A stretch of DNA of 8,696 nucleotides, from NCBI GenBank assembly GCA_018700255.1, contig JABISU010000114.1, forward strand, positions 1-8,696. Reading direction: 5' to 3'. Position 1 is the stretch's first letter, and each line of letters begins with the position of its first letter. Below the pieces are notes generated by a model. The model made no database searches, was not told the DNA's origin, and saw only the letters and a program-made list of their open reading frames with translations. The position numbers were made by a program, and so were the translations under genes. This DNA is from Flavobacteriales bacterium (GTDB lineage: Bacteria; Bacteroidota; Bacteroidia; Flavobacteriales; UA16). This document shows, in pieces, positions 1-5,447 of this stretch.

Positions 1-95
1 TGTTGGATAAGTTATCAAAGAATAACGTTATTCATAAGAATAAAGCTGCCAACCTTAAAGCCAGCATAGCCGCACACACATCGGCTCTGAAATAA
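1..95 (+). CDS. rpsT: 30S ribosomal protein S20, C-terminal end (partial)
   Basis: Only the last 30 codons are present; the 5' part lies outside the window. The frame runs from base 3 to a TAA at 93-95. The visible peptide contains VIHKNKAANLKASIAA and ends in ALK. This matches the conserved C-terminal helix of S20, in which IHKNKAA followed by a K/R-rich alanine helix is characteristic. S20 binds 16S rRNA early in assembly of the small subunit. The strong hairpin 22 bases after the stop marks the end of its transcript. The call rests on a short but distinctive tail; no other ribosomal protein fits as well. Confidence 0.87.
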   Translation, partial: LDKLSKNNVIHKNKAANLKASIAAHTSALK

Positions 96-116
96 GTCTA
101 ACGAATTATGATATTT

Positions 117-149
117 AACCCCTCGACTAATGTTGAGGGGTTTTTTTTT
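117..149 (+). terminator. Rho-independent terminator after rpsT
   Basis: An 11-base-pair stem (117-127 with 132-142, one G-T wobble) encloses a four-base TAAT loop. The right arm runs directly into nine consecutive T (141-149). The core CCCCTC/GAGGGG pairing makes it strong. It lies 22 bases after the rpsT stop and ends 20 bases before the radC start. It should therefore stop most transcripts entering from rpsT, and it leaves very little room for a promoter for the next operon. In the opposite direction the A-run on the other strand also gives some U-tract character, but no gene on the - strand ends here. Confidence 0.92.
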
Positions 150-169
150 GATTAATTTTTTAGAGAAGA

Positions 170-844
170 ATGAATTACACATCAATAGTCAATAGTAATC
201 TTAAAGATAGAATTTTAATAAATGGAACGAGTTCATTAAATAATATTGAGCTAATTACATTATTGATAGGTCATTGTAAGAGTGTGAAACCATCTGTTTT
301 AGTAGCTGAAGATTTATTAAAATTAACGGGAGGAGATTTATATGCATTAGGTAAACTTCTTCCAGAAGGCTTTGAGCAAGTTCACGGAGTAGGAAAAGAA
401 ATAGCTTTGGTGCTAGCAGTAGCAATGGAGTTAGGTCGCAGACGAACTTTCAGCTCTCTAGGGAAATCATATGTAATTGTTTCATCTAGGGATGTATTTA
501 ATAGATTTTCGGATAGACTTTCAGATCTTCAGCACGAAGAGTTTTGGCTTTTACTTTTGAAAAGATCTAATCATGTTCTTGCTGAAATTAAAATTTCTTC
601 AGGAGGGTTGTCTGGGACTGTGGCAGACCCGAAATTGATATTTGGTCGAGCTTTAGCTTTACGTGCATCTGCTATAGTCCTGGTACATAACCATCCTTCG
701 GGGAACTGTAAACCAAGTGTATCGGATCGTAATCTGACTAGAAACCTTTGTAAAGCTGGAGGTTTCTTAGATTTGCCGGTTGTTGACCATATCATAATTG
801 CAGACAAAGACTTTGTTAGCTTTGCCGATGAAGGATTTTTATAA
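170..844 (+). CDS. radC: RadC family JAB/MPN-domain protein
   Basis: The 224-residue protein has the two-part RadC layout. The N-terminal half carries a helix-hairpin-helix (about 67-91, GVGKEIALVLAVAMELGRR). The C-terminal half is a JAB1/MPN metalloprotease-like domain (about 100-224). The JAMM metal motif is intact: H173-N-H175-P-S-G with D186, and an upstream glutamate at 123/124. The family end VSFADEGFL is also present. RadC was once linked to DNA repair, but its biochemical role remains unsettled. The N-terminus is divergent: the usual RPREKL signature reads NLKDRIL, and the leader before it is short. The ATG at 170 has only a weak purine stretch (AGAGAAG) before it. It is the first gene of the seven-gene run, and its TAA directly abuts the wecB ATG. 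Full length with an HhH domain, so unlike the short RadC proteins of mobile elements. Confidence 0.9.
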   Translation: MNYTSIVNSNLKDRILINGTSSLNNIELITLLIGHCKSVKPSVLVAEDLLKLTGGDLYALGKLLPEGFEQVHGVGKEIALVLAVAMELGRRRTFSSLGKSYVIVSSRDVFNRFSDRLSDLQHEEFWLLLLKRSNHVLAEIKISSGGLSGTVADPKLIFGRALALRASAIVLVHNHPSGNCKPSVSDRNLTRNLCKAGGFLDLPVVDHIIIADKDFVSFADEGFL

Positions 845-1921
845 ATGGCACAAATATTTACAATAATAGGGGCTCGACCTCAATTTATTAAAGCGGCTGC
901 TATGACTAGAGCTATCGCGGATTCTCCATTTTGGAGCCAAACCATACTTCACACGGGGCAGCACTACGACCCCTTGCTTTCAGATATTTTCTTTGAGGAA
1001 TTAAGCATACCTAAACCTAAGTTTTCAATCAATCTTAATACAAGTATCAGGTCTGAGAGAATGGTTGAGATGAGAAAGGGTATTAAGGGTGCTTTAGAGA
1101 CTTCAATCCCTGACGTTGTACTTGTTTATGGAGATACAGATTCGACTTTAGCTGGGGCGCAAGCAGCTAACGATTTAGATATTCCACTCATTCATATTGA
1201 AGCAGGTCTAAGATCTTTTGATTTAGATATGCCTGAAGAGATTAATAGGATAGAAACGGACAAGCTGTCAACCCTCCTTGTGGCTCCAACATTAACGGCT
1301 ATTGCGAACCTCGAAAGTGAAGGCTTATTTAACTCACTATTGTCAGGTGATATTATGCATGACAATGCTATACACTTCACGAAAGATCTGAATTGTGTCA
1401 AAACTTCCTCGGTTCTTGTGACGATGCATAGACCCTCAAATGTTGATTCAACTGAAAGGCTACGTAGTTGGGTAGATTCTATTAGTGACTTTTGTTTAGA
1501 TAAAAAAATTTCAGCTATTTTCCCTGTTCATCCAAGGACTGAGAAAGGATTGATTGAAATTTTTGGTAAAGATTTTAAATCTACCTTGATTAATAAGAGT
1601 ATTAAAGCTATAAAACCAGTCGGTTATATCGAACTACTAAAATTACTAAAATCATCCTCACTTGTTATTACTGATTCAGGGGGGGTACAAAAGGAAGCTT
1701 ATAGCTGTGGTACTCCGTCTGTGGTAATACGTCACAATACTGAGTGGGTAGAGCTAGTCGATTCGGGACATTCCATTCTATGTCCCGAACCTTCAGATTT
1801 AATGGAGTTAGCTACATCTAGACACAGTCAAATGATTGACACTTCTGATAACCTTTATGGAGATGGTAATGCTTCGGTTCATATATTGAAGGAAATTTCT
1901 AAGCGTTTTTCACGCTTATAA
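845..1921 (+). CDS. wecB: Non-hydrolysing UDP-N-acetylglucosamine 2-epimerase
   Basis: The protein should interconvert UDP-GlcNAc and UDP-ManNAc in the cytoplasm, supplying ManNAc-type sugars for surface polysaccharide. The 358 residues are slightly short but cover the whole GT-B-like fold. Visible motifs are GARPQFIKAA (9-18), TGQHYD (37-42), YGDTDSTLAGA (95-105), HIEAGLRSFD (117-126), MPEEINR (129-135), TMHRPSNVD (193-201), HPRT (229-232) and the nucleotide-binding TDSGGVQKEA (276-285). Expected acid/base residues are present: D97, E119, E131/E132, R135 and H195. One oddity is that the usual TDH(L/I)S segment reads TDKLS (K140). The ATG follows the radC stop without any spacer, so translation is probably coupled. 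The deacetylase gene 11 bases downstream suggests a shared role in cell-surface glycans. Confidence 0.93.
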   Translation: MAQIFTIIGARPQFIKAAAMTRAIADSPFWSQTILHTGQHYDPLLSDIFFEELSIPKPKFSINLNTSIRSERMVEMRKGIKGALETSIPDVVLVYGDTDSTLAGAQAANDLDIPLIHIEAGLRSFDLDMPEEINRIETDKLSTLLVAPTLTAIANLESEGLFNSLLSGDIMHDNAIHFTKDLNCVKTSSVLVTMHRPSNVDSTERLRSWVDSISDFCLDKKISAIFPVHPRTEKGLIEIFGKDFKSTLINKSIKAIKPVGYIELLKLLKSSSLVITDSGGVQKEAYSCGTPSVVIRHNTEWVELVDSGHSILCPEPSDLMELATSRHSQMIDTSDNLYGDGNASVHILKEISKRFSRL

Positions 1922-1932
1922 TTGTTCTACTT

Positions 1933-3234
1933 ATGAGTAAAATCATCTTGACATACCCGTCGCCAACTCATAGGATGACATACTCGGCTAATATTCTTTT
2001 CAATGTTTGCTTAGGAATGGAAGTAGAATGGGACTGTAATTCAAAGACTGATACTTTAACTATTTCTTTTTGTGAGTCATCTATTTCATGTCCTTTGCAT
2101 GCGATTAGTCTTGAAGATGATGAAAATGCGCTTTCTTCTGGTGTTAATTGGTCTCAGTGGGGAAGGTTTAAATATCCATGTGAAGTTTTAGGGATCACAG
2201 ATCTCCAATTTGATCCTTTGGCATCTGTATTCTTTTGTTGTGTAAGATGGGAAGAATTGCAATCTCAAGGAGAAAAAAACACTAAATTTAGAGATAAGCA
2301 CGGAAGGTTTAAGGGTGCTGTATGTGCTGCTTATGCTCACAATATGCTTAACACCCCTTTAGTAGAAAATCTAGCGCATGCCATTGCTGCTGAGTTGAAT
2401 ATTCCTAAAGAGCTATATGAAACAGACTATACCTTCGAGCCAACCATAGATATTGATATAGCATATGCTTTTAAAGGTAGGGGAGCATTTCATAATGCAC
2501 TTGCTGCTATCAGAGATATTGTGCTTTTTAGGTGGGGAGATTTACGAAGCAGAATAGATGTATTCATGGGAGCTGTGGATCCTTATTTTACATATGATTG
2601 GTTAATTAAAATTCATGAACAGGTAAAACTTCAAATAAGGTTTTTTATTCTTTATGCAGAATATAAAAAGCCTCACGATCTTCCTGTCCACAAAGAAGAT
2701 TTAGATAGCTTGATTTCACACCTCGTTAACTCATCCTTAGTATCATGGCACCCGAGTTATGAAGCTTCTTCTTCTTTAATAAAATTCGATAAGGAAAAAA
2801 AGACTTTTGAGAATAATGGGATTAAAGGCGGTAATAATACTGAAATTATAAGAACTCATTTTTTAATGGGCGAGCAGTCATCGTGGAAATTTTTTGAGGA
2901 TAATGGGATTAAACATGATTATTCAATGGGGTATGCTGACCAAGTGGGGTTTAGATCAGGAATGAGTAAGCCTTATCCAGCTTATGACATGGTTAAAGAA
3001 CAACCTTTAGACCTAGTAATTCACCCATTTGCGGTGATGGATTCTACATTAAAAACGTACTTACAGTTAGATACTTCAGAGGCATTAACAACAGTGTCTC
3101 AGTTATCTGAAAGTGTTAGAGAAGTGGGGGGTGTGATGGTCACAGTTTGGCATAACACTTCGGTTTCAGATCATGGAATTTGGGAAGGTTGGCAAAGTCT
3201 ATACAAGGAAGTAGTCTTAAGGTGCATACCTTAG
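1933..3234 (+). CDS. Polysaccharide deacetylase family protein with N-terminal DUF7033-like domain
   Basis: This 433-residue protein follows the Bacteroidota pattern: an N-terminal domain (about 1-165, beginning KIILTYPSPTHRMTYSANILF) of the type I recall as DUF7033, then a NodB-like deacetylase domain (about 166-433). Catalytic-type motifs are TIDIDIAYAF (171-180, D173/D175), HPSYEAS (273-279), RTHFL (307-311), DYSMGYADQVGFRSG (329-343), HPFAVMD (364-370) and WHNTS (406-410). The family hydrolyses N- or O-acetyl groups on polysaccharides using a metal held by Asp and His residues; the true substrate here is unknown. No signal peptide is visible, so a cytoplasmic or precursor-level role is possible. 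It starts 11 bases after wecB and its TAG lies four bases before upp. A near-perfect in-frame 21-base repeat lies inside the catalytic domain. Confidence 0.85.
   Translation: MSKIILTYPSPTHRMTYSANILFNVCLGMEVEWDCNSKTDTLTISFCESSISCPLHAISLEDDENALSSGVNWSQWGRFKYPCEVLGITDLQFDPLASVFFCCVRWEELQSQGEKNTKFRDKHGRFKGAVCAAYAHNMLNTPLVENLAHAIAAELNIPKELYETDYTFEPTIDIDIAYAFKGRGAFHNALAAIRDIVLFRWGDLRSRIDVFMGAVDPYFTYDWLIKIHEQVKLQIRFFILYAEYKKPHDLPVHKEDLDSLISHLVNSSLVSWHPSYEASSSLIKFDKEKKTFENNGIKGGNNTEIIRTHFLMGEQSSWKFFEDNGIKHDYSMGYADQVGFRSGMSKPYPAYDMVKEQPLDLVIHPFAVMDSTLKTYLQLDTSEALTTVSQLSESVREVGGVMVTVWHNTSVSDHGIWEGWQSLYKEVVLRCIP
2806..2913 (+). repeat. Pair of 21-base direct repeats inside the deacetylase gene
   Basis: Copies lie at 2806-2826 and 2893-2913 and match at 20 of 21 bases, differing only at the seventh base. 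The start-to-start distance is 87 bases, exactly 29 codons, so both copies are read in the same frame. They encode FENNGIK (residues 292-298) and FEDNGIK (321-327). The first copy lies just before the RTHFL motif and the second just before DYSMGY. They may reflect chance in AT-rich sequence, a local duplication or gene conversion. Confidence 0.7.
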
Positions 3235-3238
3235 AGGC

Positions 3239-3904
3239 ATGAATGATAAATTGATTCACGATTTCAGTAAGAAACCAGGTATGGCTGGGTCTCTTCTCTT
3301 TAGTTTGCGTCATGAGGTCGCACAAAGTCATCGCGGTGCGTTTCGCCATAACCTGCAACGATTAGGATGGCTTTTAGGGAATGCTATGGCTGAAGTTTGG
3401 CCTATGAAAGAAATAGAAGTTAAGACTGGATTGGGGGTTGCGAAATGTAATATAATAAAAGAACAGCCAGTTCTAGCAACTGTTATACGAGCTGGATTGC
3501 CTATGCACGCAGGAGTTTTAGAAGTGTGGGATCAGGCAGATTGTGCTTTTGTTTCTGCATATAGAAAACACAACGATAAAGGAGGTTTCGATATAGAGAT
3601 TGAATATATAGGAGCACCCACTTGTGAAGATAGAATCCTTGTTCTCGTTGATCCTATGCTTGCAACTGGAGCCTCTATGGTATCTGCTTATGAAGCGCTG
3701 TGTTTAGAAGGTGCCCCGAGTCAACTTCATGTGATAATTGCAATTGCAAGTCCGGAGGGTGTTGAATATGCTCAAAAACACCTCCCTGAGGGTACAGTAT
3801 TTTGGATAGGAGCCATAGACGAAGGTTTAGACGAGAATGGATATATAGTTCCAGGTTTAGGTGACGCTGGAGATCTTTCTTACGGTACTAAATCTAGATC
3901 TTAA
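3239..3904 (+). CDS. upp: Uracil phosphoribosyltransferase
   Basis: The enzyme makes UMP from uracil and PRPP in the cytoplasm (pyrimidine salvage). The 221-residue length is near the family norm. The PRPP-binding loop is VDPMLATGAS (137-146). The C-terminal uracil-binding signature is seen in GYIVPGLGDAGDLSYG (201-216), in the Bacteroidota form GDAGDL rather than GDAGDR. VIRAGLPMHAGVLEV (82-96) is the typical substrate-side strand and loop. The ATG at 3239 is four bases after the deacetylase stop and is followed by the expected N-terminus, so I keep it. The next gene starts one base after the stop. Together with the YjjG-type nucleotidase downstream it gives this part of the operon a pyrimidine theme. 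Confidence 0.95.
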   Translation: MNDKLIHDFSKKPGMAGSLLFSLRHEVAQSHRGAFRHNLQRLGWLLGNAMAEVWPMKEIEVKTGLGVAKCNIIKEQPVLATVIRAGLPMHAGVLEVWDQADCAFVSAYRKHNDKGGFDIEIEYIGAPTCEDRILVLVDPMLATGASMVSAYEALCLEGAPSQLHVIIAIASPEGVEYAQKHLPEGTVFWIGAIDEGLDENGYIVPGLGDAGDLSYGTKSRS

Positions 3905-3905
3905 G

Positions 3906-4376
3906 ATGTTTGATCAAGGTCTTTTAGCGGGCTTATCAAGTTTTTTTAGTTGGCTTGTGATGTCAATTGTTAAGTTTGTGATTACTCCTTCTTTAATGAC
4001 GGCTAAAGGTTTTGAGCCTTGGGAAATCCTTCTTGTAACTATTTCAGGCGCAGTTGTTGGGGTACTGCTATTTTATCACACAGGAAAAGCAATATTTTCC
4101 TGGTGGTCAACTTTAAAATCAAAATTCTTCTCTAATAATAAAAGAAAAGCTGTTGTTACTCCAGGAAGAAGAAAGTTCATACAGTATAAGGATAAGTATG
4201 GCTTTACTGGACTTCTAATTGTAGCAGGATTGTTTTCAGTTCCAATATCTGCTTTGTTAGGAGCTAAATATTTCAGTAATAGGCAAAACACTGTTTTGTA
4301 TTTAATCTTAGCTTTTGTTGCATGGTCATGTGTACTTACGTTTCTAAGTTTGTGTGTCAAAAATGGTTTATTATAA
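3906..4376 (+). CDS. Small conserved-looking integral membrane protein, function unknown
   Basis: I do not recognise a named function. The ATG at 3906 gives 156 residues and starts one base after the upp stop. A longer reading from a GTG at 3861 would overlap upp by 44 bases and add 15 residues, and is less likely. Hydrophobic segments lie at about 7-29, 38-57, 100-120 and 129-150. A basic loop (about 68-97, rich in K and R) separates the two pairs and should face the cytoplasm. The segment KYGFTGLLIVAG...SVPISALLGAKYF (97-122) recalls the second half of small multidrug-export-like or DedA-like membrane families (YG-x-x-GL, then a proline-glycine turn), but the likeness is weak. I recall similar proteins in other Flavobacteriales. 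Its place between upp and the YjjG homologue suggests, but does not show, a link with pyrimidine handling. Confidence 0.75.
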   Translation: MFDQGLLAGLSSFFSWLVMSIVKFVITPSLMTAKGFEPWEILLVTISGAVVGVLLFYHTGKAIFSWWSTLKSKFFSNNKRKAVVTPGRRKFIQYKDKYGFTGLLIVAGLFSVPISALLGAKYFSNRQNTVLYLILAFVAWSCVLTFLSLCVKNGLL

Positions 4377-4391
4377 GGATTTATTTAAATT

Positions 4392-5093
4392 ATGAAAGAT
4401 TTGTTTTTTGATTTAGATCATACACTTTGGGATTTTGAAAAGAATTCTAGAGAAGCACTAGCAGAAGGGTATGATCATATTAATCTTACCTCACGTGGTG
4501 TTGGATCGATTGAAGCTTATATAAAAGAATATGAGAGTGCAAACGCCTGGTGTTGGGGGGAATATAGAGAAGGGAGAATGGAGAAGGACGAGTTAAGAGG
4601 AAGGAGATTTAGCCTCGCTTTAAAAAAGTGGGGACTTGAAAATGACTCTGCACTTGGAGAGAGCTTAGGTTCACATTATGTCGAAACATCGCCGTATAAA
4701 ACCCACCTAGTAAAAGATGCCCTAAAGGTGGTACAGGAGTTGTTTGCGAGAGGTCATAAATTATTCATGCTGACTAATGGTTTTGAAGAGGTACAGCACA
4801 TTAAAGTTGATAGGTGTGGTTTGAGCTCTTATTTTAAATCAGTTTTAACGAGTGATGCTCTTGGGGTTAAAAAGCCTAATGCCGGAATATTTAAACTTGC
4901 TTTAGATTTATCAAATTCATCAGCTGAAAATGCTGTTATGCTAGGCGATAGTTTAGAGTCAGATATTATTGGCGCGAGAGAAGCAGGATGGGGACAGGTG
5001 TATTACAACCCTCTTGAAATTGAGCACAACGAAGAAGTGCTGCACGAAGTAAGAGATTTGATTTCTATTTTAGAGCTTCCTCTCAGAAAATAA
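4392..5093 (+). CDS. yjjG: YjjG family noncanonical pyrimidine nucleotidase (HAD superfamily)
   Basis: A 233-residue HAD phosphatase with all four motifs: I, FFDLDHTLWDF (5-15, nucleophile D7 and acid D9); II, LTNGFEEVQ (127-135, T128); III, GVKKPNAGIF (158-167, K160/K161); and IV, GDSLESD (185-191, D186 and D191). The cap region contains WCWGEYREGRM and SPYKTHLVKDA, which are typical of the YjjG subfamily. The E. coli enzyme removes the 5'-phosphate from pyrimidine nucleotides, including damaged or analogue forms, and protects DNA from them. The same role is inferred here. The ATG at 4392 lies 15 bases after the membrane-protein stop, with an AAGGA at 4375-4379 that overlaps that stop codon and is rather far upstream. 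The enzyme works on products of the kind made by upp, three genes earlier in the window counting inclusively. Confidence 0.9.
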   Translation: MKDLFFDLDHTLWDFEKNSREALAEGYDHINLTSRGVGSIEAYIKEYESANAWCWGEYREGRMEKDELRGRRFSLALKKWGLENDSALGESLGSHYVETSPYKTHLVKDALKVVQELFARGHKLFMLTNGFEEVQHIKVDRCGLSSYFKSVLTSDALGVKKPNAGIFKLALDLSNSSAENAVMLGDSLESDIIGAREAGWGQVYYNPLEIEHNEEVLHEVRDLISILELPLRK

Positions 5094-5110
5094 TTCATTA
5101 CCTTCGTGAT

Positions 5111-5428
5111 ATGGCCAATAATGAAAAAAAGAACAAGCTTAATATTGAGCTTCCTGAAGAAGTTAGTGAAGGGGTGTACTCTAATTTAGCTGTAATTACC
5201 CACAGCCCTACCGAATTTGTAACGGACTTTATTCAGATAATGCCTGGTATGCCTAAGGCAAAGGTTCGTTCAAGAGTGATTATGACACCTCAGCACGCTA
5301 AGCGATTACTTAAGGCACTTGCTGGAAATGTAAAGCGATATGAAGATAAACATGGAGCCATATCGGAAATAAGTGAGCCTGAAGCATCTATGCCTTTGGC
5401 TTTTGGAGGCCCACAAGGAGAAGCTTAA
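5111..5428 (+). CDS. DUF3467 domain protein
   Basis: This 105-residue soluble protein matches the Bacteroidota DUF3467 family closely. Recognisable segments are NIELPEEVSEGVYSNLAVIT (11-30), THSPTEFVTDFIQIMPGMPK (30-49), SRVIMTPQHAKRLLKAL (54-70) and a C-terminal FGGPQG (98-103). The function is unknown; no catalytic residues are evident. From memory, in many Bacteroidota this gene lies just after rpoC, whereas here it is the last gene of the radC-to-DUF3467 run, 17 bases after yjjG. No convincing promoter can sit in that spacer, so it is probably read from upstream. Its stop lies 19 bases from the stop of the convergent dihydroorotase-like gene, with no clear hairpin between. Confidence 0.9.
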   Translation: MANNEKKNKLNIELPEEVSEGVYSNLAVITHSPTEFVTDFIQIMPGMPKAKVRSRVIMTPQHAKRLLKALAGNVKRYEDKHGAISEISEPEASMPLAFGGPQGEA

Positions 5429-5447
5429 TATTTTAAAGCTCTAAATT

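Noticed and set aside
132..160. Possible Bacteroidota promoter GTTG then TAATTTTT before radC
   Set aside because: The -7 element lacks the final G, the -33 element is imperfect and within the terminator stem, and the spacing of about 17 bases is short.
571..807. 78-residue open frame on the - strand inside radC
   Set aside because: It lies antisense to the conserved JAMM region of a clear gene, has no recognisable motif and is best explained as a shadow frame. The same holds for the - strand frames at 1192-1401, 3140-3358 and 4076-4360 and the + strand frames at 6064-6303, 6747-6977, 7191-7643 and 7920-8114.
1901..1917. Six-pair hairpin at the end of wecB
   Set aside because: It lies inside coding sequence (KRFSRL), has no T-tract after it, and is followed 11 bases past the wecB stop by the next gene; it is not a convincing terminator.
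845..3234. wecB and deacetylase as part of a full capsule or O-antigen cluster
   Set aside because: No glycosyltransferase, flippase or polymerase gene is present in the window, so only a general link to surface glycans can be supported.
3861..3905. GTG start extending the membrane protein into upp
   Set aside because: The extension overlaps the conserved end of upp (GDAGDLSYG) and adds no family-like sequence. The ATG at 3906 is better placed.
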